From Lysobacter sp. 5GHs7-4 (GTDB lineage: Bacteria; Pseudomonadota; Gammaproteobacteria; Xanthomonadales; Xanthomonadaceae), in contig NZ_CP089924.1 in the NCBI RefSeq assembly GCF_021284765.1, forward strand, positions 248,001 through 312,000: a stretch of 64,000 nt of DNA, in the 5' to 3' direction. Positions 45,739-53,916 of this stretch are shown piece by piece. Under the pieces are notes generated by a model. The model did not search any database. It was not told where the DNA came from and saw only the letters and a list, made by a program, of their open reading frames with translations. A program made the position numbers and the translations under genes. Each line of letters opens with the position of its first letter. The first letter of the stretch is position 1.

Positions 45739-46263
45739 TCAGCGCCAGCTGGACGGATCGATCGGCAGGTCCATGCGCGGGTCGTGCACCAGCAGGCGGT
45801 CGTCGGCGCCCAGCAGGTCGGGATAGACCACCAGGTTGGAACCGCCGGCGCGGCGCGTGGACGGGAACGCGATCGCGGCCAGGCCGGCGGCGCGCGCGTC
45901 GTCGGCGATCACCCAGCTGGGCGGCTCGATCTCGTCCAGGAACGCCATGCGCTTCCAGTTGCAGGACAGTTCCTGCCACAGCGGCGGCCAGTGCGCGGGG
46001 TCGTAGCCGGCGCGGAAGTCGGCCACGCGCGCGATGGTGGCGCGGTAGGCGACCAGGGTGCCGGGGCGCACCAGCGGATCGTCCTGGCGGAACTCCTCGA
46101 CCGCGGTTTCCGGTTCCAGCGCCAGGTACAGGGCGTCGATGCCGGGCCGATTGAGGCGGCCGCCGGAGATCGCCGCGCCGGCGCCGCTGAGCGGCTGGAA
46201 CGACCAGCGCGGGGTGTGCATGCGGTACGCCGGGAGGTCCGGTCCCAGTGCCGCGACGATCAT
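45739..46263 (-). CDS. RES domain toxin
   Basis: This 174-residue protein has the RES fold: YRMHTPRW near the N-terminus, ISGGRLNRPG with Arg36, ALYLALEPETAVEEF with Tyr46 and Glu57, and FPSTRRAGGSNLVVY with Ser135 as the serine of the Arg-Glu-Ser pattern. Characterised RES toxins (MbcT, ParT-like) degrade NAD+ or ADP-ribosylate targets and stop growth. Its ATG overlaps the antitoxin stop codon (ATGA), so translation is coupled. The antitoxin gene comes first, as is usual for RES-Xre pairs. Confidence 0.88.
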   Translation of the reverse strand: MIVAALGPDLPAYRMHTPRWSFQPLSGAGAAISGGRLNRPGIDALYLALEPETAVEEFRQDDPLVRPGTLVAYRATIARVADFRAGYDPAHWPPLWQELSCNWKRMAFLDEIEPPSWVIADDARAAGLAAIAFPSTRRAGGSNLVVYPDLLGADDRLLVHDPRMDLPIDPSSWR

Positions 46264-46631
46264 CCGGTGGCGCCGCCTTCCAACGTCGCCAGGTAGCGGA
46301 TCACCGCCTCGGATTTGCCGTCGCGCACCAGGTCGGCGGCGGTCTGGTAACCGAACTCGGCGATCGGATGATTGATGAACCAGAACAGCGTGCGCTCGCG
46401 GTCGTCGTTGACCCGGTAGGCCGCGGCCAGCACTTTGACGATGTCGCGCAAGGCGCCCTGCAGCTGCGAGGACTCCGGATTGCCGGTGACCGTGTTGCGG
46501 TGCACGCGCGCCAGGCCGGCCAGGTCGCTCACGCCCATGTGCAGGGCCTGGGCCATACGCACCGGCGACAGCGTCGGGCGCGAGGGTTCGCGCAGGGTTT
46601 CCAGGAAGGTGTCGAAGGCGGCGGCGGACAC
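46260..46631 (-). CDS. Xre/MbcA/ParS-type antitoxin (DUF2384)
   Basis: This protein of about 123 residues has an N-terminal Xre-like helix-turn-helix (residues 20-60, MAQALHMGVSDLAGLARVHRN). A DUF2384 toxin-binding domain (about 70-118, TLFWFINHPIAEFGYQTAADL) follows. It neutralises the RES toxin and probably represses its own promoter. GTG 46631 is chosen: GGAG is about eight bases upstream, and the longer frame upstream would run through the promoter. It is the first gene of a three-gene operon. Confidence 0.88.
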   Translation of the reverse strand: MSAAAFDTFLETLREPSRPTLSPVRMAQALHMGVSDLAGLARVHRNTVTGNPESSQLQGALRDIVKVLAAAYRVNDDRERTLFWFINHPIAEFGYQTAADLVRDGKSEAVIRYLATLEGGATG

Positions 46632-46657
46632 GGCGTCACTCCAGAGGGGACGCGACC

Positions 46658-46685
46658 ATAGTACGCCTATATTTTGCACAATCAA
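46658..46685 (-). promoter_or_regulatory. Putative promoter of the antitoxin-RES operon
   Basis: On the minus strand TTGATT (46685-46680) and TACTAT (46663-46658) are separated by 16 bases in an AT-rich patch (TGCAAAATATAGG) that stands out in this GC-rich region. Each hexamer matches the sigma-70 consensus at four of six positions. An antitoxin operator would be expected to overlap it. Confidence 0.5.
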
Positions 46686-46770
46686 TGCACTGATCTGCGG
46701 GAAGCCCAAAAAGAAGGCCTGGAGCGACCGGGCCTTCAGCGGACAGTGGGCTGGGCGGCGCGTCCTGCTC

Positions 46771-46953
46771 TCACGCGCAGGCGCCCGGTGCGCAGGCCGG
46801 GACCGCGGCGGAGGCGGCCGGCAGCGGCTGGGCTCGGTCGCGTGCGACCGGCTTGGCCTCCTGGGCCGGCGCCGGGAGCGGCGCGGGACGGTCGTAGAAC
46901 CGGTCGTCGGTCAGGTACCCCTGCATGAACAGCAGGTCTTTGTAGATGCTCAT
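46771..46953 (-). CDS. Small conserved protein divergent from LysR gene
   Basis: This 60-residue protein starts MSIYKDLLFMQGYLTDD and continues with a Pro/Ala-rich tail holding Cys near the C-terminus (PACAPGACA). A strong AAGGAG ribosome binding site lies seven bases before the ATG. Similar short proteins with this N-terminus are found in Xanthomonadales beside LysR genes; the function is unknown. It is divergent from the LysR gene 128 bases away and is the natural candidate for its control. Confidence 0.7.
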   Translation of the reverse strand: MSIYKDLLFMQGYLTDDRFYDRPAPLPAPAQEAKPVARDRAQPLPAASAAVPACAPGACA

Positions 46954-47081
46954 GACGTACTCCTTGGGACTGGGCTCCGGGGCCCGGGATGGGCTGGCCA
47001 CTTGAGTGATTCACAAGCTACGCTTAGCCCATGCACTGAAAAAGCGACATTTCTGCAAGCCAGACTTGAGCAGGATTCAAC

Positions 47082-48029
47082 ATGAGCCGCCCACCCTTGC
47101 ACGCCCTGCTGGGCTTCGCCGCCGCCGCCCGCGCCGGCAACCTGACCCGCGCCGCCGGCTCCATGCACCTCACGGTCAGCGCGCTGAGCCACCAGATCCG
47201 CACCCTGGAAGAGCGCCTGGGGCGGCGTTTGTTCGAACGCGGGCCGCGCGGCGTCAAACTCACCGCCGACGGCGAGCGCCTGATGAACCGCATCGCCCCG
47301 CATCTGGCCGCGCTGGACGATGCGCTGCGCCCCTACGGCCCCTGCCGCGACGACGTACTGACCCTGAGCCTGATGGCCTCGATGGCCTCGGCCTGGCTGG
47401 TGCCGCGCCTGGGCGATTTCCTGGCCCTGCACCCGCAGCTGGAACTCAACCTGCAATCGAGCACGCGCCTGGTCGATTTCGAACGCGAGACCAACGTCGA
47501 CGCCGCCCTGCGCGGCGGTTACGGCGCCTGGCCCGGGGTGGTGATCGAGCACCTGTTCGACGAAACCCTGACCCCGGTGGCCAGCCCGAAACTGATCGAA
47601 CGCATGGGCGGCCTGCCGGCGCTGGAAGACCTGCAGCGCTGGCCCTTGCTGGGCGATCCGGCCGACCACTGGCGCGACTGGTTCGAGCATTACGGCGGCC
47701 GCGAACCCAACCGCTACGTCGCCCACTTCGACGACTCCGAAACCATGCACCGCGCCGCGGTCGAAGGCATGGGCGTGGCGCTGGCGCGCATGGCGCGCAC
47801 GCGGCTGCTGATCGAGAACGGACAGCTGGTGTCGCTGCGCCCCGAACGCCTGCGCACCGACTACGCGCATTACCTGGTGTATCCGCAGCGCTCGGCCGAC
47901 CACGCCGGCCTGCTCGCGTTCCGCGGCTGGGTGCACGAGCAGGCGCAGGCCTATGTGGCGCGCATGCAGGCCAGCCTGCCCAGCGACGACGGGCTGATGC
48001 GCAAGGTGCGCAAGCACTCGCAGACCTGA
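47082..48029 (+). CDS. LysR-family transcriptional regulator (GcvA-like)
   Basis: This 315-residue LysR protein has an N-terminal winged helix (residues 5-62, HALLGFAAAARAGNLTRAAGS, SALSHQIRTLEERLG) and a GcvA-type effector domain (VPRLGDFLALHPQLEL, AALRGGYGAWPGV, GMGVALARMARTRLL). It is divergent from a small-protein gene. Co-inducer and targets are unknown. It ends 79 bases before the methyltransferase gene, which may or may not be in the same transcript. Confidence 0.87.
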   Translation: MSRPPLHALLGFAAAARAGNLTRAAGSMHLTVSALSHQIRTLEERLGRRLFERGPRGVKLTADGERLMNRIAPHLAALDDALRPYGPCRDDVLTLSLMASMASAWLVPRLGDFLALHPQLELNLQSSTRLVDFERETNVDAALRGGYGAWPGVVIEHLFDETLTPVASPKLIERMGGLPALEDLQRWPLLGDPADHWRDWFEHYGGREPNRYVAHFDDSETMHRAAVEGMGVALARMARTRLLIENGQLVSLRPERLRTDYAHYLVYPQRSADHAGLLAFRGWVHEQAQAYVARMQASLPSDDGLMRKVRKHSQT

Positions 48030-48108
48030 GCGGGTCCGGGACCACCGGCACTGGCCGCTAACGCGGCAGCGGTTAGGCTGATCGCCCTTTCCGTTGCGAG
48101 ACCGACGC

Positions 48109-48972
48109 ATGACCGCTCTCCCCCTGCACCGTTCGTTGCTGGTCGCCGTGGTCGCCGCCACGCTCGGCATCGGCGTCGGCCACGCGGCCGAAAAAGCCGC
48201 CAAGCCGGCCGCGTCGGCCAAGAGCATCGAAGCCGCGCTGGCCAAGCCGCTGGCCGGCGACTGGCGCGACGCCAAGAACAGCGCGCGCGACGTCTACCGC
48301 CATCCGGCGCAGACCCTGGCCTTCTTCGGCGTGCAGCCCGGCCAGACCGTCATCGAAATCACCCCCGGCGGCGGCTGGTACAGCGAAGTGCTGGCGCCCT
48401 ACCTCAAGGATCACGGCCGCTACGTCGCCGCGGTCTGGGACGACGCGATTCCCGACCAGCCCAAGTACCGCTACAGCCTCAACACCGCATTGCGCGCGAA
48501 GTTCGCCGGCAACCCGGCCGTGTACGGCGCGCCGGACGTGCGCGTGTTCGATCCCAAGGCGCCGGTGTTCGGCCCCGCCGGCGGCGCCGACACGGTGCTG
48601 ACCTTCCGCAACGCCCACAACTGGGTGTCCGACGGCAACGCGCCGGCCTACTTCAAGGCGTTCTTCGATGCGCTCAAGCCCGGCGGCGTGCTGGGCGTGG
48701 TCGACCACCGCGCCAAGCCCGGCACCGATGTGGAAAAGATGAAGACCTCCGGCTACCTCACCGAAGCGCTGGTGATCGAACTGGCCCAGGGCGCCGGCTT
48801 CGTGCTCGACGCCAAGAGCGAGATCAACGCCAACGCCAAGGACGGCACCGACCACCCCAACGGCGTGTGGACGCTGCCGCCCAGCAACCGCCACGACGCG
48901 GCCGACGCGGCCAAGTACAAGGCGATCGGCGAAAGCGACCGCATGACGCTGCGCTTCAAGAAGCCGGGCTGA
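48109..48972 (+). CDS. Exported class I SAM-dependent methyltransferase-like protein
   Basis: This protein of about 287 residues combines a signal peptide (LLVAVVAATLGIGVGHAAEK) with a methyltransferase fold. Motif I is VIEITPGGGWYSEVLAPYL, and VLTFRNAHNW and LKPGGVLGVVDHRA follow. Export is odd for an enzyme that needs cytoplasmic S-adenosylmethionine. Xanthomonadales have many such predicted exported methyltransferase-like proteins, and their activity is not established. ATG 48109 is selected because it gives the signal peptide. Confidence 0.82.
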   Translation: MTALPLHRSLLVAVVAATLGIGVGHAAEKAAKPAASAKSIEAALAKPLAGDWRDAKNSARDVYRHPAQTLAFFGVQPGQTVIEITPGGGWYSEVLAPYLKDHGRYVAAVWDDAIPDQPKYRYSLNTALRAKFAGNPAVYGAPDVRVFDPKAPVFGPAGGADTVLTFRNAHNWVSDGNAPAYFKAFFDALKPGGVLGVVDHRAKPGTDVEKMKTSGYLTEALVIELAQGAGFVLDAKSEINANAKDGTDHPNGVWTLPPSNRHDAADAAKYKAIGESDRMTLRFKKPG

Positions 48973-49085
48973 GGCCGGCGGCCGTCGCGCGCGATCGATG
49001 CGGTCGCGCGCGGCGCTTCTGGATGCGCGTCCCGTAGCGACCGCCACGTTTGGCGGCGCACGCGGGCCTGCGCGATCATGCGCGC

Positions 49086-49619
49086 ATGCTGATCGCGTTC
49101 AACAAGCCCTATGGCGTGCTGTGCCAGTTCACCGACCGCAGCCTGCCGCCGCGGCCGACGCTGGCCGGCTTCGGCCTGCCGACGGACGTGTACGCGGCCG
49201 GCCGGCTCGATCACGACAGCGAAGGTTTGCTGCTGCTTACCGACGACGGCGGCCTCGCGCATCGGCTGACCGATCCGCGGCATAAGCAGCCCAAGACCTA
49301 TTGGGTGCAGGTGGAAGGCGAGCCGTCGGAAACGCAGCTGCGCGCCTTGCGCGAGGGCGTGACGCTCAACGACGGCCCGACGCGGCCGGCCCGGGCCGCG
49401 CGCATCGAAGCGCCGGCGTTGTGGCCGCGCGATCCGCCGGTGCGCTTCCGCAAGACCGTGCCGGACGCGTGGTTGGCGCTGACCATCAGCGAAGGCCGCA
49501 ATCGGCAGGTGCGGCGCATGACCGCGGCGGTGGGGTTGCCGACCTTGCGTTTGGTGCGGGTGGCGATCGCAGAGCATGGCCTCGACGGTTTGGCGCCGGG
49601 GGAGTGGCGGGAGATTTAG
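49086..49619 (+). CDS. rluE: 23S rRNA pseudouridine synthase RluE
   Basis: This 177-residue protein is of the RsuA/RluB/E/F family, which converts a uridine in rRNA to pseudouridine. It lacks the S4 RNA-binding domain, like RluE, which modifies position 2457 of E. coli 23S rRNA. The catalytic Asp is in [29 protein letters not shown] and [12 protein letters not shown] are family signatures. The ATG at 49086 begins directly before the conserved LIAFNKP. Confidence 0.9.
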   Translation: MLIAFNKPYGVLCQFTDRSLPPRPTLAGFGLPTDVYAAGRLDHDSEGLLLLTDDGGLAHRLTDPRHKQPKTYWVQVEGEPSETQLRALREGVTLNDGPTRPARAARIEAPALWPRDPPVRFRKTVPDAWLALTISEGRNRQVRRMTAAVGLPTLRLVRVAIAEHGLDGLAPGEWREI

Positions 49620-49650
49620 CGCGATCGAGGTTCGCGGCCGGGCGCGTTGT

Positions 49651-49791
49651 CGCGATCGCGGCTTACGCCGCTCCCACAGGGGGCATATGGTTTTCGCGGT
49701 GCGTGGGTTGCGTGGTCGCGGCTCACGCCGCTCCTACCCCAAAGCGGCGACGCGCTTTCTGTGGGAGCGGCGTAAGCCGCGATCGCGACAA
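49651..49791. repeat. Palindromic repeat elements
   Basis: Three arms of the GGAGCGGCGTGAGCCGCG family lie here: GCGATCGCGGCTTACGCCGC (from 49651), GGTCGCGGCTCACGCCGCTC (from 49714) and its inverse GGGAGCGGCGTAAGCCGCGA (from 49762). They separate convergent rluE and EamA genes, so a bidirectional terminator role is possible. Confidence 0.82.
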
Positions 49792-49839
49792 CGATGCGGC
49801 GACGTCGCCACCGAAGCGCGCATCGCTACCGCGCCCACC

Positions 49840-50823
49840 TCAATCCCGCTCCGCCATCGGCGGCGCCACCGGTACCGAGTTCGCGCCCGGCCGCGTCAGG
49901 ATCAGCACCCCGCCCAGCACCACCGCGGTGCCGACGATCTGCACCGGCGTGATCGCCTCGCCCAGCACCCAGCCGCCCAGGAACACCAGCGACACCGGCC
50001 CCAACACCGACAGCTGCGCCGCGGTGCCCGCGCCCAGGCGCGCGACCGCGGCCATGGTGAAGGTCACCGGCAGGAAGGTGCAGAACAGCGCGTTGGCCGC
50101 GGCCAGGCCGTACACCGGCCACGGCAGCGCCAGCAGGTGCGCGACGTCGCGCGCGATCAGGTAATGGATCAGCGTGGCCGCGGTCGACACCACCATCGCG
50201 TAGGCGACCAGGCGCAGCGAGCCCACACGCTGGATCACCTGGCCCGACATCGCCAGGTACAGCGCATAGCAGAACGCCGCCAGCAGCACGAGCGCGCTGC
50301 CCAACAGCACGTGCTCGCCTTCCACGCGCAGGTTTTCGGCCATCACCAGGGCGACGCCGGCATAGCTGACCGCCATCGCGATCCATTCCTTGCGCGCCAC
50401 CTTGCGGCCGAACGCGAACACGCCCATCAGCAGCACGAAGGTGGGATTGAGGAACAGGATCAGCCGCTCCAGCGACACCGGCACGTATTCCAGGCCCCAG
50501 AAATCGAACAGGCTGGACAGGTAGTAGCCCAGCACGCCCAGCACCACGATCAGGCCCAGGTCGCGCCGGCTCAGGCCGTCGCCGCGCGCGCGGGCGCGGC
50601 GGGTCTCGCGCACGCCCAGCAGCAGGAACAGCGGCAGCGACAGGGCCATGCGCAGCGCCATCACGTCCAGCGCGTCGATGCCGTAGCGGTACTGCAGCTT
50701 GGCCAGGATCGCCTTGGCCGAAAACAGGACGGCGCCGGCAGCGGCCAGACTCAGGCCGAGGCGCCGGGCGGCGGGATCGTGGGTGGGGGTCACGGCGGAT
50801 TCGCGAGGTCGTAGCCCCACCAT
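49840..50823 (-). CDS. EamA-family transporter (DMT superfamily)
   Basis: This integral membrane protein of about 327 residues has ten predicted TM helices in two EamA repeats: residues about 20-150 (LSLAAAGAVLFSAKAILAKL, FDFWGLEYVPVSLERLILFL) and 165-300 (GSALVLLAAFCYALYLAMSG, VARLGAGTAAQLSVLGPVS). Such proteins export amino acids or other metabolites. Its start is unclear: ATG 50823 or GTG 50792, neither with a good ribosome binding site. It is divergent from the response regulator-kinase gene. Confidence 0.85.
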   Translation of the reverse strand: MVGLRPRESAVTPTHDPAARRLGLSLAAAGAVLFSAKAILAKLQYRYGIDALDVMALRMALSLPLFLLLGVRETRRARARGDGLSRRDLGLIVVLGVLGYYLSSLFDFWGLEYVPVSLERLILFLNPTFVLLMGVFAFGRKVARKEWIAMAVSYAGVALVMAENLRVEGEHVLLGSALVLLAAFCYALYLAMSGQVIQRVGSLRLVAYAMVVSTAATLIHYLIARDVAHLLALPWPVYGLAAANALFCTFLPVTFTMAAVARLGAGTAAQLSVLGPVSLVFLGGWVLGEAITPVQIVGTAVVLGGVLILTRPGANSVPVAPPMAERD

Positions 50824-50947
50824 GATAGCGGGCGCGCGGAGCCGGACGCGGCCGCGCCGCCCAGGCCCGTTGGCGGCGGCCGGACCCGTCCGCCCTATCG
50901 GCGACAGCGTGACCGGCGCCATTGCATGCCCCGATGAATGGTTCAGA

Positions 50948-50961
50948 CTGTACCTGTACAG
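50948..50961. promoter_or_regulatory. Palindromic operator-like site upstream of the kinase gene
   Basis: A perfect inverted repeat CTGTAC-CT-GTACAG lies 44 bases upstream of the response regulator-kinase start and 125 bases from the divergent EamA gene. It resembles a repressor site in size. It has CTGT-N6-ACAG, not the N8 spacing of a gammaproteobacterial LexA box, so LexA is not claimed. Confidence 0.45.
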
Positions 50962-51004
50962 GCACCGCTGCCCCACAGCCCATTCTGTTAAGTTGCCACT
51001 ACAA

Positions 51005-52225
51005 ATGCGCACAGATGACGCCGCAGAGCTCGGCCAGGACCCGCCGCCCACCGCGTCGGCCCCGGCCCGCGACGAGCCCGCGCCGGCCGACTCTGCGCTG
51101 GCAGCGCAGGCGCTGGGGAGCGACACCGACCGTATGACCATCGCCGTCACGTCCATGGGCCGCATCCTGGTGGTCGACGATCAGGCCGCCAATCTGCGTG
51201 TGGTCGGCACCTTGCTGCAGCGCCAGGGCTACGAGGTGATCACCGCCTCCAGCGGCGACGAGGCGCTGGCGCGTTATGCCGAATCCGAGCCCGACCTGAT
51301 CCTGCTCGACGTGATGATGCCGGGCATGGACGGCTTCGAGGTCATGCAGGCGCTGCGCGAACAGGCGCCGCTGAAGGTGCCGGTGGTGTTCGTCACCGCC
51401 GCCCACGACCGCGACCTGCTGCTGCGCGCCTTCGACGCCGGCGTGGTCGACTACGTCACCAAGCCCTTCCTGCCCGAGGAACTGCTGGCGCGGGTCAACG
51501 CGCACGTCGGCCTCAAGCTCACCCGCGACCGGCTGGAACGGGTCGCGCGCGAGCGCGAGGAACTGGTCAACCTGGTCGCGCACGACCTCAAGAATCCGCT
51601 CACCAGCGTGCTGTTCGCCAGCGACCTGCTGCGCAGCGGCGGCTGCAAGCCCGAGCGGGTGCCGCGCTATCTGCAGATGATCCACGAGAGCGCCGACGAC
51701 GCCCTGGGCTACATCCGCCATTACCTGGAAAGCAGCAGCGCCGGCCGTCGCGCCGCCGACGGCGACGAACGCGCCGACTTGGGCCAGACCCTGCAGTGGC
51801 TGGTGCACCGCTACGAGATGCAGCTGGATGCGCGCGGCATCCGCATCGAGGTGGCGCCGCCGCCCGGCGCGGCCGAGGTCGCGATCGACCCGCGCGTGCT
51901 GCGCCAGGTCAGCGAGAACCTGCTCACCAATGCGATGAAGTACGCGCCCGGCAGCGAACTGCTGCTGGCGGCGCGTCCGGGCGCGCCGGGCTACTGGCAG
52001 CTGATCGTGGCCGACCGCGGCCCGGGCATCGCGCCGGAGCGCCAGCGCGAGCTGTTCAAGCCCTTCGTGCGTCTGCACGACGACGCCGTCGACGACGGCC
52101 TGTCCAGCGGCTTGGGCCTGTCGCTGGCGCGCCAGATCGTGGCCAACTTCGGTGGCCAGCTCTGGTACGAGGATCGCCGCCGCGGCGGCGCGCGTTTCGT
52201 GGTGGAGCTGCCGGAAGCGCAGTAA
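51005..52225 (+). CDS. Response regulator-histidine kinase fusion protein
   Basis: This protein of 406 residues, with no membrane segment, has a receiver domain (about 53-170; Asp102 in LLDVMMPGMDG, Lys153 in VTKPF). A HisKA domain (His193 in LVAHDLKNPLTS) and an HATPase_c domain (about 290-405, NLLTNAMKYAPG, DRGPGIAP, GLGLSLARQIV) follow. With no output domain it may pass phosphate to an unknown partner. A soluble receiver-kinase fusion of this order is common in signalling networks in Xanthomonadales. The start is either ATG 51005 or ATG 51134; the first adds an Ala/Pro-rich, low-complexity lead. Confidence 0.87.
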   Translation: MRTDDAAELGQDPPPTASAPARDEPAPADSALAAQALGSDTDRMTIAVTSMGRILVVDDQAANLRVVGTLLQRQGYEVITASSGDEALARYAESEPDLILLDVMMPGMDGFEVMQALREQAPLKVPVVFVTAAHDRDLLLRAFDAGVVDYVTKPFLPEELLARVNAHVGLKLTRDRLERVAREREELVNLVAHDLKNPLTSVLFASDLLRSGGCKPERVPRYLQMIHESADDALGYIRHYLESSSAGRRAADGDERADLGQTLQWLVHRYEMQLDARGIRIEVAPPPGAAEVAIDPRVLRQVSENLLTNAMKYAPGSELLLAARPGAPGYWQLIVADRGPGIAPERQRELFKPFVRLHDDAVDDGLSSGLGLSLARQIVANFGGQLWYEDRRRGGARFVVELPEAQ

Positions 52226-52267
52226 GGCGCGGCGCTCGCGGCGCCGCGCTCCATGACCCCGGGAACC

Positions 52268-52627
52268 TTATTCGCTGGCGGTGCCTTCGTCGGCCGCGCT
52301 GCGGCTGCGGCGACGGCGGGTGCCGCCGTCGGCACGGCGCGCGTCGATGCGCTTGGCGCTGCCCTCGATCGGCGCGCCGGCCTGCTTTTGCTTGGCGCGG
52401 TGCCGCGCCGCCAGCCACAGCAGGCCGGCGCCGGCCACCGCGGCGACCGCGATCGCCGGATTGCGGCGCACGAAATTGCCGGCCACGCGCGCACCGGTCT
52501 TGACCGCGCCCAGCGCCACGCCGGCCTCCAGCAGCTTGCCGGCGCTGCCGGGCACCTGCTTGAGGCTGTCGCCGACCGTGGCGACGAGTTCCATGGCGCG
52601 GTCGGGCAAGGAAGTGAACTTGCTCAT
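52268..52627 (-). CDS. Small membrane-associated protein with basic C-terminus
   Basis: This protein of 119 residues has a short N-terminal amphipathic part, hydrophobic stretches (LLEAGVALGAVKTGARVAG, IAVAAVAGAGLLWLAARH) and a basic, low-complexity tail (ARRADGGTRRRRSRSAADE). Similar small proteins occur in Xanthomonadales next to unrelated genes. No function is known. It is convergent with the kinase gene (42-base gap). Confidence 0.62.
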   Translation of the reverse strand: MSKFTSLPDRAMELVATVGDSLKQVPGSAGKLLEAGVALGAVKTGARVAGNFVRRNPAIAVAAVAGAGLLWLAARHRAKQKQAGAPIEGSAKRIDARRADGGTRRRRSRSAADEGTASE

Positions 52628-52781
52628 CGGATCGGATCCTGGGGCTGGAATGCGGGGACCAGTCTCCTGCGCGGATCGTTGAAACGGCGTGATCGGGGTC
52701 GCGTATTGCCCGCCCGCGGCTGAATGCCGATCATGGCCGCACCCGATCCTCCGATCCGGGACCGACCCGACGCGAGCCGCC

Positions 52782-53453
52782 ATGATCCGAGTGCTGCCCA
52801 ACGTGCTCAACGCCGCCGAGCTGCAGGCCGTGCGCGAGCTGCTGCCGCAGGTGCGCTTCGGCGACGGCCGCATCACCAACCCCGACTCGACGATCAAGCA
52901 GAACCTGCAGGCGCCGCAGGAAGACCCGGCCAACGCGCGCATCGCCCAGATCGCGCGCGACGCCTTCATGCGCCACCCCGACGTGCGCACCTACGCCCAT
53001 CCCAAGCAGATGGCGCGGACCACGGTGGTGCGCTACGAGCCGGGCATGAACTACGGCTGGCACGTCGACGAGGCGCTGTTCCCGTCCTCGCCGCCGCTGC
53101 GCAGCGACCTGTCGTGCACGATCTTCCTCAACGCGCCGGACGAGTACGACGGCGGCGAGCTCACTATCGAGCTGGGCGCGCAGCACCTGACCTACAAGCT
53201 CGACGCCGGCAGCGCCATCCTCTACCCGTCCACCACCATCCACCGCGTCACCCCGGTCACGCGCGGCGTGCGCCTGGCCGCGATCACCTGGCTGCAGAGC
53301 TGGGTCGCCGACGTCTCGCGGCGCGAACTGCTGGTGCAGCTGGACGAGGCACGCGCGATCGCCGCCGCCCAGCCCGGCGGACCGGACCCGCGTCTGCAGG
53401 TGCTGCTGGAATCGCTGCGCACCAACTTGTTCCGGATGTGGGCCGATACGTGA
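52782..53453 (+). CDS. PKHD-type Fe(II)/2-oxoglutarate dioxygenase
   Basis: This 223-residue enzyme is of the PiuC/PKHX family. The jelly-roll core has the Fe(II) ligands His94 and Asp96 (GWHVDEALF) and His154 (TTIHRVTPV), and Arg162 for 2-oxoglutarate. The family hydroxylates an unknown substrate and is often found near TonB receptors and iron genes; here no such gene adjoins it. ATG 52782 is the conserved start. The next gene begins inside its stop codon (GTGA overlap). Confidence 0.9.
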   Translation: MIRVLPNVLNAAELQAVRELLPQVRFGDGRITNPDSTIKQNLQAPQEDPANARIAQIARDAFMRHPDVRTYAHPKQMARTTVVRYEPGMNYGWHVDEALFPSSPPLRSDLSCTIFLNAPDEYDGGELTIELGAQHLTYKLDAGSAILYPSTTIHRVTPVTRGVRLAAITWLQSWVADVSRRELLVQLDEARAIAAAQPGGPDPRLQVLLESLRTNLFRMWADT

Positions 53454-53818
53454 ACGCGCGCCGCGCGGCCTGGACGGTCGGCGCCTGCGCGGCGCTGCCG
53501 GCCAGCGCCTGCGCCTCCGACATGTCGGGATTGGGCGCGGTCATGATCGGCATCCCGACGATGATCGTGGCGATATTGGTGCTGGCGGTACTGGCCTTGC
53601 GCGGGCGCGTGGGTCGGGTCGCCAGCGGTCTGGCCTGGCTGGTGTTCGTCGTCGCCGGCGCGATCGGCCTGTTGCTGGTGCACGACTCGCTCGCGCTGTT
53701 TCCCCGGTTCGTGGATGTCGGCGTGGCGTTCTATGTTCTGTTCGCGATCATGATCGCCTGCTTCGTCGTGGTCCTGGTCAAGCGGATGAAGAGCGAGTCG
53801 GACCCGCCTGCGCCCTAA
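53450..53818 (+). CDS. Small membrane protein, paralog of the gene at 54494 (GTG start)
   Basis: This protein of about 122 residues has a likely signal peptide and then ASDMSGLGAVMIG, followed by membrane segments (MIVAILVLAVLALRG, LAWLVFVVAGAIGLLLV, VAFYVLFAIMIACFVVVLV). The motif ASDMSGL and the segment DSLALFP recur in the protein at 54494-54934, so the two are paralogs. GTG 53450 overlaps the stop codon of the dioxygenase gene. Function is unknown. Confidence 0.7.
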   Translation: MNARRAAWTVGACAALPASACASDMSGLGAVMIGIPTMIVAILVLAVLALRGRVGRVASGLAWLVFVVAGAIGLLLVHDSLALFPRFVDVGVAFYVLFAIMIACFVVVLVKRMKSESDPPAP

Positions 53819-53916
53819 GCTGCGGTAACGACCGCGGCGCCGCCATGCCGCGGGGCGGCGCGGGTTCGGGCTCGCCTCGAACCTAGCGCGCCCTGCGGAT
53901 CCATCGGAGAGCACCC

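Noticed and set aside
46736..47014. 92-codon minus-strand open frame overlapping the small-protein gene
   Set aside because: It is in a different frame from the 60-residue protein, which has the strong ribosome binding site and the conserved start.
50948..50961. LexA (SOS) box upstream of the receiver-kinase gene
   Set aside because: The spacing is CTGT-N6-ACAG, not the N8 of the gammaproteobacterial LexA box, and the gene is not a typical SOS gene. Kept only as an unassigned palindrome.
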